64,000 bases of DNA from Bufo bufo (Eukaryota > Chordata > Amphibia > Anura > Bufonidae), in contig NC_053392.1 of the NCBI RefSeq assembly GCF_905171765.1, forward strand, positions 402,677,399-402,741,398, written 5' to 3'. The notes under the pieces are model-generated. The model saw only the letters and a program-made list of their open reading frames with translations. It had not been told where the DNA came from and ran no database searches. A program made the position numbers and the translations under genes. This document shows positions 35,262 to 45,572 of this stretch, piece after piece. Position 1 is the stretch's first letter. Each line of letters begins with the position of its first letter.

Positions 35262-38200
35262 ATGAAGAAAAATACTATTAAGGGACGAGGACGCGGTCGT
35301 GGTGGTGTCCGTGGAGCCTCTGTTGCTGGTAGAGGACGTGGCCGTTCGGCCCCAGGCGCACACAGTAGGGAACGAACTCCCTCAACTAGCCGGCAGAATG
35401 TACCGCAATATCTCGTGGGGCCCAATGATGCTCTTAGGATGGTAAGGCCTGAGCAGGTACAGGCATTAATCGATTGGGTGGCCGACAGTGCTTCCAGCAC
35501 GTTCACCACATGGTCTTCCACCCAGTCTTCTGCGGAAAGCGCACAGGTGGCACCTGAAAACCAAGCCCATCAGTCTGTCACATCACCCCCAAGCATATCA
35601 GGGAAACGGTCTGAGCCACAAGTTATGCAGCAGTCTCTTCTTCTGTTTGAAGACTCTGCTTCCAGGGTTTCCCAGGGGCGTCCACCTAGCCCTTCCCCAG
35701 TGGAGGAAGACATACCATGCACTGACGCACAACCACTTATGTCTCCAGATGAAGAGGACATGGGAATACCACCACAGCAGAGTCACCGACTCTCTGATGA
35801 TGACGAAACACAGGTGCCCACTGCCGCGTCTTTTTGCAGTGTGCAGACTGAACAGGAGGAGGTCAGGGAGGGAGACTGGGTGGAAGACGATGCAGAGGAC
35901 GATGAGGTCTTAGACCCCACATGGACTGAAGGTCGTGGCGATGACTTTCACAGTTCAGAGGAAGAGGTAGTGGTGAGACCGAGACAACAGCGAAGCCAAA
36001 GAGGGAGCAGGGGGCCAAAGCAGACGAGCCGCCGCCCCCTGAGTTCGCCTGCTACTGGACATCGCCAACAGGGACCCAGCCCCACAAAGGCAGCTTCAAA
36101 GAGTTCCCTGGCATGGCACTTCTTTAAACAATGTCCTACCGACAAGACCCGAGTGACTTGCACGCTCTGCCATCAGAGCCTGAGGCGAGGCATTAACGTT
36201 CTGAACCTCAGCACAACCTGCATGACCAGGCATCTACATGCAAAGCATGAACTGCAGTGGGGTACACACCTTAAAAACCAGGCACTCGCTGAGGCTCCCC
36301 CTGCTCCCTCTACCGCTGCTGCCTCGGCTTCCGCCTCGAGAGGAATGTTGCCACCTGCCGAGCAGCAAACAGAGGATGTGCCACCGACACCACCACCACC
36401 GCCACCGTCAACTAGCGTCTCCACTATATCACACAGCAGCGTTCAGCTCTCAATATCTCAAACCTTAGAGAGGAAGCGCAAATTCCCCCCGAGTCACCCT
36501 CGAGCCCTTGGCCTGAACGCCAGCATTTCTAAACTGCTGGCCTTTGAAATGCTGTCATTCCGGCTGGTGGACACAGACAGCTTCAAACAGCTGATGGCCA
36601 TGGCTGTCCCTCAGTATGTGGTTCCCAGCCGCCACTACTTCTCCAAGACAGCCGTGCCTTCCCTGCACATGCAAGTGTCCGATAAAATCAAGTGTGCACT
36701 GCGCAACGCCATTTGTGGCAAGGTCCACCTAACCACAGATACGTGGACCAGTAAGCACGGCCAGGGACGCTATATCTCACTAACTGCACACTGGATGAAT
36801 GTAGTGGCGGCTGGGCCCCCGGCGGACAGTTCCTTGGCGCACGTCCTTCCGCCCCCTAGGATCGCAGGGCATCATTCTCTGCCTCCTGTAGCCTCCTCCT
36901 CCTACTCGGCTTCCTCCTCCACTGCTTCCACCAGCTCATCCGGTCAGCCACACACCTTCACCACCAACTTCAGCACAGCCCGGGGTAAACGTCAGCAGGC
37001 CATTCTGAAACTCATATGTTTGGGGGACAGGCCCCACACCGCACAGGAGTTGTGGCGGGGTATTGAACAACAGACCGACGAGTGGTTTCTGCCGGTGGGC
37101 CTCAAGCCAGGCCTGGTGGTATGCGATAATGGGCGAAATCTCGTGGCAGCTCTGGGACTAGCCGGTTTGACGCACATCCCTTGCCTGGCGCATGTGCTGA
37201 ACTTGGTGGTGCAGAGGTTCATTCACCACTACCCCAACATGTCAGAGCTGCTGCATAAAGTGCGGGCCGTCTGTTCACATCCTGCCGCTGATCGCCTGTC
37301 TGCGCTACAGCGGAACTTCGGCCTTCCCGCTCACCGCCTCATATGCGACGTGCCCACCCGGTGGAACTCCACCTTGCACATGCTGGAGAGACTGTGCGAG
37401 CAGCAGCAGGCCATAGTGGAGTTTCAGCTGCAGCACGCTCGCGTCAGTCGTACTGCCGAACAGCACCACTTCACCAACAATGATTGGGCCTCCATGCGAG
37501 ACCTGTGTGCCCTGCTGCGCTGTTTCGAGTACTCCACCAACATGGCCAGTGGCGATGACACTGTTATCAGCGTTACAATACCACTTCTATGTCTCCTTGA
37601 GAAAACACTTAGGGCAATGATGTTAGAGGAGGTGGCCCAGGTGGAGGAGGAGGAGGAGGATGAGGGCTCGTTTCTAACACTTTCGGGCCAGTCTGTTCGA
37701 AGTGGCTCAGAGGGAGGTTTGTTTAAGCAGCAGAGGACAGGTTCACAAGTCGCCAGCCAAGGCACTGTACTGGAGGACGAGGAGGAGGAGGAGGTGGAGG
37801 GGGACGAGGATGACGCAAGTTCACAGCGGGGTGGCAGCCCAGGCCCATCACTGGTGCGTGGCTGGGGGGATACGGAGGACGATGACGATACGCCTCCCAC
37901 AGAGGACAGCTTGTCCTTACCCATGGGTAGCCTGGCCCACATGAGCGAATATATGCTCCAATGCCTGCGCAACGACAGCAGAGTTGCCCACGTTTTAACG
38001 TGTGCAGACTACTGGGTGGCCACCCTGCTGGATCCCCGGTATAAAGACAATGTGCCCACTTTAATTCCTGAACTGGAGCGCGACCGTAAGATGCGCGAGT
38101 ACAAGCGCACGCTGATAGAGGCGCTCTTGAGAGCATTCCCACATGTCACAGGGGAACAGGTGGAAGGTGAAGGCAGAGGAGTGGCAAGAGGTCGCCAACG

Positions 38201-38627
38201 CAGCTGTGTCACGGCCAGCTCATCTGAGGGCAGGGTTAGCATGGCAGAAATTTGGAAAAGTTTTGTCTCCACGCCACAGCTATCTGCACCGACACCTGAT
38301 ACGGAACGTGTTAGCAGGAGGCAGCATTTCATTAACATGGTTGAACAGTATGTCTGCACACCCCTCCAGATCCTGACGGATGGTTCGGCCCCATTCAACT
38401 ACTGGGTTTCGAAATTGTCCACGTGGCCAGAGTTAGCATGTTATGCCTTGGAGGTGCTTTCCTGCCCGGCGGCCAGCGTTTTATCTGAACGCGTATTCAG
38501 CACGGCAGGGGGCGTCATTACTGACAAGCGCAGCCGCCTGTCCACAGCCAACGTGGACAAGCTGACCTTCATAAAGATGAACCAGGCATGGATCCCACAG
38601 GACCTGTCCCTCCCTTGTGCAGAGTAG
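35262..38627 (+). CDS. hAT transposase with RG-rich N-terminus and BED finger, intact
   Basis: A 1121-codon frame without breaks. Residues 7-28 are RG-rich (KGRGRGRGGVRG, GRGRGRS). A long acidic, serine-rich region follows to about 275. The BED-type zinc finger lies at about 281-330 (Cys300, Cys303, His324, His329). The RNase H-like core has TTDTWTSKHG (Asp near 493) and VVCDNGRNLVAALG (Asp near 621), then CLAHVLNLVV and PTRWNSTLHMLERL. An acidic insert (about 790-870) interrupts the core. The C-terminal hAT dimerisation region has SCPAASVLSERVFSTAGG with the expected Glu near 1075. Length is well above the usual 600-700 residues of hAT transposases because of the N-terminal extension and acidic insert. 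ZBED-like host proteins descend from such genes. It would cut out the element and insert it with 8-bp duplications. Confidence 0.93.
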   Translation: MKKNTIKGRGRGRGGVRGASVAGRGRGRSAPGAHSRERTPSTSRQNVPQYLVGPNDALRMVRPEQVQALIDWVADSASSTFTTWSSTQSSAESAQVAPENQAHQSVTSPPSISGKRSEPQVMQQSLLLFEDSASRVSQGRPPSPSPVEEDIPCTDAQPLMSPDEEDMGIPPQQSHRLSDDDETQVPTAASFCSVQTEQEEVREGDWVEDDAEDDEVLDPTWTEGRGDDFHSSEEEVVVRPRQQRSQRGSRGPKQTSRRPLSSPATGHRQQGPSPTKAASKSSLAWHFFKQCPTDKTRVTCTLCHQSLRRGINVLNLSTTCMTRHLHAKHELQWGTHLKNQALAEAPPAPSTAAASASASRGMLPPAEQQTEDVPPTPPPPPPSTSVSTISHSSVQLSISQTLERKRKFPPSHPRALGLNASISKLLAFEMLSFRLVDTDSFKQLMAMAVPQYVVPSRHYFSKTAVPSLHMQVSDKIKCALRNAICGKVHLTTDTWTSKHGQGRYISLTAHWMNVVAAGPPADSSLAHVLPPPRIAGHHSLPPVASSSYSASSSTASTSSSGQPHTFTTNFSTARGKRQQAILKLICLGDRPHTAQELWRGIEQQTDEWFLPVGLKPGLVVCDNGRNLVAALGLAGLTHIPCLAHVLNLVVQRFIHHYPNMSELLHKVRAVCSHPAADRLSALQRNFGLPAHRLICDVPTRWNSTLHMLERLCEQQQAIVEFQLQHARVSRTAEQHHFTNNDWASMRDLCALLRCFEYSTNMASGDDTVISVTIPLLCLLEKTLRAMMLEEVAQVEEEEEDEGSFLTLSGQSVRSGSEGGLFKQQRTGSQVASQGTVLEDEEEEEVEGDEDDASSQRGGSPGPSLVRGWGDTEDDDDTPPTEDSLSLPMGSLAHMSEYMLQCLRNDSRVAHVLTCADYWVATLLDPRYKDNVPTLIPELERDRKMREYKRTLIEALLRAFPHVTGEQVEGEGRGVARGRQRSCVTASSSEGRVSMAEIWKSFVSTPQLSAPTPDTERVSRRQHFINMVEQYVCTPLQILTDGSAPFNYWVSKLSTWPELACYALEVLSCPAASVLSERVFSTAGGVITDKRSRLSTANVDKLTFIKMNQAWIPQDLSLPCAE

Positions 38628-38679
38628 TCCTTATTAACTGCCTAAAACATGTCTTGTTGTGCTACGGGCCACTTCTTTA

Positions 38680-40140
38680 TTTGATACAAATTTTATGAAA
38701 CCCACAGTTGAATGAAACTCTTCTCTGTCTGGGCGCCGGGGCCTAACCAGATGAAAGTGGCCGGTTAAACTAACGGGTGACATGAAGCCATAACCTCTGC
38801 CATGCTACCTCTGTCTTCTGTCTGGGTGCTGAGGCCTAAGTCAAATAAAGCGGTCTTCTGCTGTGCTGGGGGATATGAAGCTAATCTCTGACCTCTCTCC
38901 TCTGTCTGGGTCCAAAGGCCTAAATCACTGAAAGAGGCCTTCTCCTGTGGTGTGTGATATGATGCCAGAATATGTGCTGTGGGGCCTCTCTCCTCTTCCT
39001 GGGTGCAGGGGTCAAATAAACTAAATTGTGGCCTACTCCTGTGGTGGTTGATATGATGCCTGATTCTCTGATGTGGAACCTCTCTCCTCTGTCTGGGTGA
39101 AGGGGTCAAAGTAACTAAATGGTGGCTTCTCCTGTGGTGGCTGATATGATGCCAGAATATGTGCTGTGGTGCCTCTCTCCTCTTCCTGGGTGCGGGGGTC
39201 AAAGTAACTCAATGGTGGCTTCTCCTGTGGTGGCTGATATGATGCCAGAATATGTGCTGTGGTGCCTCTCTCCTCTTCCTGGGTGCGGGGGTCAAAGTAA
39301 CTCAATGGTGGCTTCTCCTGTGGTGGCTGATATGATGCCAGAATATGTGCTGTGGTGCCTCTCTCCTCTTCCTGGGTGCAGGGGTCAAAGTAACTAAATG
39401 GTGGCTTCTCCTGTGGTGGTTGATATGATGCCTGATTCTCTGCTGTGAAACCTCTCTCCTCCATCTGGGTGTAGGGGTCAAAGTCTTTCAAAGTCGCCTT
39501 CTCCTGTGCTGATTGATATAAAGCTGATGGTTGTGCCATCTGACATGGTTGCCAGGGTCTGATTCAATGGGGGCCTACTCCTGTGGTGGGTGATCTAAAT
39601 GCCTGATTCTCTGCTGTGAAACCTCTCTCCTCCGTCTGGGTGTAGGGGTCAAAGTCTTTCAAAGTCGCCTTCTCCTGTGCTGATTGATATGAAGCTGATG
39701 GTTGTGCCATCTGACATGGTTGCCGGGGTCCCATTAAATTGGGGCCTACTCCTGTGGTGGGTGATCTAAATGCCTGATTCTCTGCTTTGAAACCTCTCTC
39801 CTCCGTCCGGGTGTAGGGGTCAAAGTCTGTCAAAGTCGCCTTCTCCTGTGCTGATTGATATAAAGCTTATGCTTGTGCCATCTGACATGGTTGCCGGGGT
39901 CTGATTCAATGGTGGCCTACTCCTGTGGTGGGTGATCTAAATGCCTGATTCTCTGCTGTGTAACCTCTCTCCTCCGTCTGGGTGTAGGGGTCAAAGTAAC
40001 TAAATGGTGGCCTACTCCTGTGGTGGGTGATATGATGCCTGGTTCTCTGCTGTGGGACCTCTCTCCTTTGTCTGGGTGCTGTGGTCAAAATAATAGTAAG
40101 TGACCTTCTCCATTGGTGGGTGACTTGAAGCCTGATTCTG
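38680..40140 (+). repeat. Minisatellite in the 3' part of the hAT element
   Basis: Imperfect units based on CCTCTCTCCTCTGTCTGGGTG ... GGTGATATGATGCCTGATTC with spacings of about 93 bp (39119-39400) to 139 bp (39480-39960). Related units make up 1-333 and, inverted, 30240-31058. Multiple frames are open by chance. Confidence 0.9.
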
Positions 40141-40497
40141 TGCTATGGGACCTCACTCCAATTAATATTGTTTAATTTTTATTTATTTTATGTTAACTCA
40201 TCATTTCCCTATCTACATTTGTTTGCAGGGGATTTAACTACATTTTGCTGCCTTTTGCAGCCCTCTAGCCCTTTCCGGGTGTGTTTTACAGCCTTTTTAG
40301 TGCCCAAAAGTTCGGGTCCCCATTGACTTCTATGGGGTTCGGGTTCGGGATGAAGTTCGGGTCGAGTTCGGATCCCGAACCCGAACATTTTTCGAAAGTT
40401 CGGCCGAACTCGTCGAACCCGAACATCCAGGTGTTCGCTCAACTCTATTTGTAAATGATTTTCTCTTGTTCATTTTTCTGTATGCTTTGTTATATCC

Positions 40498-40767
40498 TGT
40501 AACATGTATGTGGGAATGTAATATAATGACTGCCTGTTATGATATAGGTGGGCTGGTGACCTGGCTGTATACCACATAGTGGCAGTGTTTCCCTGTTGTA
40601 TTACAGGCTCCAGCCAAGTGCACTACACCTCAATAAAGCTTTAAACCACAGAAGACCTGAGTGTCGTCCCTTAGAGTCCACTTAGAGTTTATGCCTGGAG
40701 GAGCTGGTGACCGAGTGAGTGTGAAAGCTGGAGGTGTCGCAGATGGAGCAAGGAAAAGAGGGTTACA
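40498..40767 (+). repeat. LTR upstream of the PIWI-like frame
   Basis: 270 bp starting TGTAAC and ending GTTACA, so the ends are inverted copies as in LTRs. AATAAA lies at about 40632 (CTCAATAAAGC). It is followed at once by a primer site. No second copy of this LTR occurs in the window, and no target duplication can be assigned. Confidence 0.65.
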
Positions 40768-40769
40768 TT

Positions 40770-40787
40770 TGGTGCCGTTACTCGGAT
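40770..40787 (+). other. Primer binding site, tRNA-His-like
   Basis: TGGTGCCGTTACTCGGAT starts two bases after the LTR. It complements the 3' end of animal tRNA-His (…CGAGTCACGGCACCA) with one mismatch. Confidence 0.7.
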
Positions 40788-40925
40788 GTCATCATTCTGC
40801 TCAAAGTGACCAGTGAAGATACCTAAAGTCACCAGTGTGCGAGTTCTGAGGTGATTGTGCCACGGCGGAGCTGCTAGGCGGCAGATTGACCTTATTAGCG
40901 GTTTATATCCTCTCAGGAATAGAAG
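40788..40925 (+). other. Leader between primer site and PIWI-like start codon
   Basis: 138 bases without a long frame. TTTATATCCTCTCAG at 40903-40917 resembles a 3' splice site, nine bases before the ATG. The join LTR leader/PIWI sequence could therefore reflect a captured exon boundary. Confidence 0.4.
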
Positions 40926-41225
40926 ATGAAAGGACGAGCCAGAGCCCGCGGAAGAGCACGTGCCAGGGGGCAGCCCAGCCAAGGACAGCCTGGACAGGAG
41001 CAAGAGGCTCAAGAACCTAGACGCATTGAAAGACCCCAGCAGCCACCAGCCGAGCCTTTGCTTGTGGGAAGAGGGCGCCAGAGAGGCCCGCCAGTAGTGG
41101 AGAGACCTCCGACTGATGTTCTGCAGCTTTCAGCTGGATTTCAGGACATATCCCTCGGAGAACGGGGTGGCCGCAGGCGTGACTTCCATGACCTTGGAGT
41201 GAACACCCGGCAGACCATTGAATAG
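40926..41225 (+). pseudogene. piwil1-like: PIWIL1-like N-terminal fragment behind an LTR
   Basis: A 99-codon frame from ATG at 40926. It opens with an arginine-alanine-rich stretch ([15 protein letters not shown]), has [10 protein letters not shown], and then [20 protein letters not shown] with [12 protein letters not shown]. These blocks are the characteristic N-terminus of vertebrate PIWIL1 (Piwi/Argonaute protein of the germline piRNA pathway), where arginines in RA/RG motifs are methylated and bound by Tudor proteins. No PAZ, MID or PIWI domain follows: the frame meets TAG at 41223 exactly where hAT repeat sequence begins (TTGAATAGAAATG). No intron interrupts the segment. It may be a captured or processed fragment, or a torn exon of a resident gene. 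Whether it is expressed is unknown. Confidence 0.85.
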
Positions 41226-42985
41226 AAATGTGAGACCTGGTTTTTTTTGCACTGTGTGACAGGTTAAGGTTTAATCACAGAATCAGACTTCTATCTGCAC
41301 GGTAGCGTGTGTCTTAGGTTTTTCTGAATGACACTATCAGTACCTTCAATGTAAGATATCCTTTTTGGGATAGATTTCAAGTAGGCCTCAAATACCAAAA
41401 ACTAGTTATTTTGAGAATGGCAAATTTGGGAATGCTTTTTCAACCCAGAACAAAAAGTCTGCTTTGACGGTCACTACAAATAACTTGACCAGCTAAAACT
41501 GTGCAGATTTGGTTGAATAGAGATGTGAGACCTGTTTTTTTTTGCGCTGTGTGACAGTTATAGGTTTAATCACAGAATGACACTTCTATCAGCACGCTAG
41601 CGTGTGTCTTAGGTTTTTCTGAATGACACTATCAATAACTTCAATGTAAGATTTTCTTTTTGGGATAGATTTCAAGTAGGCCTCAAATAACACAAACTAG
41701 TTATTTTCAGAATGGCAAATTTGGGAATGCTTTTTCAACCCAGAACAAAAAGTCTGCTTTGACGGTCACTACAAATAACTTGACCAGCTAAAACTGTGCA
41801 GATTTGGTTGAATAGAAATGTGAGACCTGTTTTTTTTTGCACTGTGTGACAGGTTAAGGTTTAATCACAGAATCAGACTTCTATCTGCACGCTAGCGTGT
41901 GTCTTAGGTTTTTCTGAATGACACTATCAGTACCTTCAATGTAAGATTTCCTTTTTGGGATAGATTTCAAGTAGGCCTCAAATACCAAAAACTAGTTATT
42001 TTGAGAATGGCAAATTTGGGAATGCTTTTTCAACCCAGAACAAAAAGTCTGCTTTGACGGTCACTACAAATAACTTGACCAGCTAAAACCGTGCAGATTT
42101 GGTTGAATAGAGATGTGAGACCTGTTTTTTTTTGCGCTGTGTGACAGTTATAGGTTTAATCACAGAATGACACTTCTATCAGCACGCTAGCGTGTGTCTT
42201 AGGTTTTTCTGAATGACACTATCAATAACTTCAATGTAAGATTTTCTTTTTGGGATAGATTTCAAGTAGGCCTCAAATACCACAAACTAGTTATTTTGAG
42301 AATGGCAAATTTGGGAATGCTTTTTCAACCCAGAACAAAAAGTCTGCTTTGACGGTCACTACAAATAACTTGACCAGCTAAAACTGTGCAGATTTGGTTG
42401 AATAGAGATGTGAGACCTGTTTTTTTTTGCGCTGTGTGACAGTTATAGGTTTAATCACAGAATGACACTTCTATCAGCACGCTAGCGTGTGTCTTAGGTT
42501 TTTCTGAATGACACTATCAATAACTTCAATGTCAGATTTTCTTTTTGGGATAGATTTCAAGTAGGCCTGAAATAGTTATTTTCAGAATGGCAAATTTGGG
42601 AATGCTTTTTCAACCCAGAACAAAAAGTCTGCTTTGACGGTCACTACAAATAACTTGACCAGCTAAAACTGTGCAGATTTGGTTGAATAGAGATGTGAGA
42701 CGTGTTTTTTTTTTGCGCTGTGTGACAGTTATAGGTTTAATCACAGAATGACACTTCTATCAGCACGCTAGCGTGTGTCTTAGGTTTTTCTGAATGACAC
42801 TATCAATAACTTCAATGTAAGATTTTCTTTTTGGGATAGATTTCAAGTAGGCCTGAAATACCACAAACTAGTTATTTTCAGAATGGCAAATTTGGGAATG
42901 CTTTTTCAACCCAGAACAAAAAGTCTGCTTTGACGGTCACTACAAATAACTTGACCAGCTAAAACTGTGCAGATTTGGTTGAATA
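41220..42985. repeat. 295-bp tandem repeats (hAT copy 3)
   Basis: GAATAGAAATGTGAG-type starts at 41220, 41515, 41810, 42105, 42400, 42685 and 42981, so six units of 285-296 bp. Units 1 and 3 share variants (CAGGTTAAGG) against units 2, 4, 5 and 6 (CAGTTATAGG), suggesting duplication as dimers. Related repeats lie at 44985-45572 and 48255-48420. Confidence 0.95.
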
Positions 42986-43011
42986 GAAATGTCAGGTCTA
43001 TTTTTTAGGCG

Positions 43012-43320
43012 CTGGGTGACAGGCTCAACTTGCCCCTGATGTAATATATGGCCAAAAAATAACCACACTGTTGATGGTTAAATGCACTTTGGTGACACAG
43101 GCTCAGCCTGCAGCTGATGTAGTATATGGCCAAAAAATAATCAGACTGTTGATGGTTAAATGCACTTGGGTGAAACAGGCTCAGCCTGCAGCTGATGTAG
43201 TATATGGCCAAAAAATAACCAGACTGTTGATGGTTAAATGCACTTCGTTGACACAGGCTCAGCATGCAGCTGATGTAGGATATAGCACAAAATAACCACA
43301 CTATCGATGGTTAAATACAC
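43012..43320. repeat. 81-bp tandem repeats
   Basis: About four units of CTGATGTAGTATATGGCC...ATGGTTAAATGCACTT. The same family is at 48425-48720 in copy 2. Confidence 0.9.
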
Positions 43321-43847
43321 TTGGTGATAGCTCGTGCTGGCGCACCACAAGTCACAAAATGGCCGCCGATCACCCCAGAAAAAAAGTAATCTAAAAACGC
43401 TCTGGGCAGCCTCAAAAAAGTGAGCAAGTCAATAATAGCACTTCAATGATCCACAGCTGCAGATCGATCACAGAATGAAGTCTTTTGGAGGAGTTAATCT
43501 GCCTAATCTCGCCCTAACGTCGCAGCTGCAACCTCTCCCTATGCTTGAATCAGCAGAGTGACGTGCAGCGCTACGTGACCCAAGCTTATATAGAGGCTGG
43601 GTCACATGCTGCACTGGCCAATCACAGCCATGCCAATAGTAGGCAAGGCTGTGATGGCCTCTTGGGGCAAGTAGTATGACGCTTGTTGATTGGCTGCTTT
43701 GCAGCCTTTCAAAAAGCGCCAAGAAAGCGCCGAACACCGAACCCGGACTTTTACGAAAATGTTCGGGTTCGGGTCCGTGTCACGGACACCCCAAAATTCG
43801 GTACGAACCCGAAATATACAGTTCGGGTTCGCTCATACATAGTGTTT

Positions 43848-44852
43848 ACTCCACTGCAGTTCATGCTTTGCATGCAGGTGCCTGGTCATGCAGGTTGTGC
43901 TAAGGTTCAGAACGTTAATGCCTTGCTTCAGGCTCTGATGGCACAGCGTGCAAACCACTCGGGTCTTGTCGTCAGCACATTGTTTGAAGAAGTGCCATGC
44001 CAGGGAACTCCTTGAAGCTGCCTTTGGGGTGCTCGGTCCCAGATGGCGGCGGTCAGTAGCAGGCGGAGTCTCTTGGCGGCGGGTGTTCTGCTTTTGCCCA
44101 CTGCTCCCTCTTTGTCTTTTGCTACGCTGTTGGCTCGGTCTTACCACTGCCTCTTCCTCCGAACTGTGAAAGTCAGTGGCACGACCTTCATTCCATGTGG
44201 GGTCTAGGACCTCATCGTCCCCTGAATCGTCTTCCACCCAGTCTTGATCCCTGACCTCCTGTTCAGTCTGCACACTGCAGAAAGATGCAGCAGTTGGCAC
44301 CTGTGTTTCGTCATCATCAGAGACGTGCTGAGGTGGTATTCCCATGTCCTCATCATCAGGAAACATAAGTGGTTGTGCGTTAGTGCATTCTATCTCTTCC
44401 ACCCCTGGGGAAGGGCTAGGTGGATGCCCTTGGGAAACCCTGCCAGCAGAGTCTTCAAACAGCATAAGAGACTGCTGCATAACTTGAGGCTCAGACAGTT
44501 TCCCTGATATGCATGGGGGTGATGTGACAGACTGATGGGCTTGGTTTTCATGCGCCATCTGTGCGCTTTCGGCAGAAGACTGGGTGGGAGATAATGTGAA
44601 CGTGCTGGATCCACTGTCGGCCACCCAATTGACTAATGCCTGTACCTGCTCAGGCCTTACCATCCTTAGAACGGCATTGGGCCCCACAAAATATCGCTGT
44701 AAATTCTGCTGGCTACTGGAACCTGAGGTAGTTGGTTCACTAGGACGTGTGGCTGTGGCAGAACGGCCACGTCCTCTCCCAGCACCAGAGGGTCCACTAA
44801 CACCACCACGACCATGTCCGCGTCCGCGTCCCTTACTAGATGATTTCCTCAT
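43848..44852 (-). pseudogene. hAT transposase N-terminal fragment (copy 2)
   Basis: ATG at 44852 opens a frame closely similar to the first 330 residues of the 35262-38627 protein: RG-rich N-terminus (SSSKGRGRGHGRGGVSGP), LVGPN-like and MVRPEQVQAL blocks, acidic linker, and the BED finger with CTLCHQS and TRHLHAKHE. It breaks off directly after the finger at about 43848 where copy 3's terminus begins. The core and dimerisation parts are missing. If made, the peptide would be a DNA-binding domain without catalytic part. Confidence 0.9.
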
Positions 44853-45572
44853 TGTTATCGTTCACCACAAAAAGAAAAATATTATTCGGGCCAGTGTATT
44901 GAATTAAAATTTAGGCCTTTTTTTACAGACACCTAACACTATGTGGCTATCTATTTAGGTACCGTATTACACTAATACATGCACTCCAGTAATGACAGAT
45001 TTAGCTGAATATTAATTTGAGGCCTATTATTTAGACGCTGGGTGACAGGTATACGTTTACGGACAGAATTAGACTTGGATCTGCACTGTAGCGTGTGTGT
45101 GAAGTTCTTGAGAATTACCCTATCAGCACCTTGAATCTAATAAACCCTTTTAGGGATAGATTTAAAGTAGGCCTGATACAGCAGAAACCACTAAATTTGA
45201 GAATTGCAAATTTGGGAATTGTTTTTCAACCCAGAACAAAAACTGTGCTTTGACGGACACTAAAAATAACTTGACCAGCTAAAACAGTACAGATTTGGAT
45301 GAATATAAATGTGAGGCCTATATTTTAGGCGCTGGGTGACAGGTATACGTTTAATCCCAGAATTAGACTTGGATCTGCACAGTAGCGTGTGTGTGAAGTT
45401 CTTGAGAATGACCCTATCAGCACCTTGAATCTAATTTACCCTTTTAGGGATAGATTTAAAGTAGGCCTGATACAGCAGAAACCACTAATTTTGAGAATTG
45501 CAAATTTGGGAATTGTTTTTCAACCCAGAACAAAAACTGTGCTTTGACGGACAGTAAAAATAACTTGACTTT

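Larger units (their letters stand above)
31615..40447 (+). mobile_element. Complete 8.8-kb hAT element (copy 1)
   Basis: Left end TAGTGTTGAGCGAAC and right end GTTCGCTCAACTCTA are inverted copies. The 8-bp target duplication TTTGTAAA is perfect (31607-31614, 40448-40455), typical of hAT transposition. Inside, in order: a left arm rich in TTCGGGT inverted motifs, a TATA-like box, an array of 227-bp repeats, an intact transposase gene, a minisatellite of about 93-140-bp units, and the right arm. The intact gene and target duplication suggest it could be autonomous. Confidence 0.93.
41217..43840 (-). mobile_element. Left half of a hAT element (copy 3), inverted
   Basis: On the minus strand it begins at about 43840 (TATGAGCGAACCCGAACTG), continues through the left arm with TATATAAG (43592-43585) and then tandem repeats down to 41217, where it is cut off at the PIWI-like fragment. 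The left terminus lies within the transposase frame of copy 2 right after the BED finger, so copy 3 inserted there. No transposase sequence remains. Confidence 0.75.

Noticed and set aside
38765..40088. Several minus-strand frames of 60-168 codons
   Set aside because: Chance frames in the hAT 3' minisatellite.
29878..40447. One 10.6-kb hAT from the terminus at 29878 to that at 40447
   Set aside because: Flanks of 29878 and 40447 do not match, while 31615-40447 has a perfect 8-bp duplication.
40926..41225. A full piwil1 gene
   Set aside because: PAZ, MID and PIWI domains are absent from the window and the frame ends in hAT repeat sequence.
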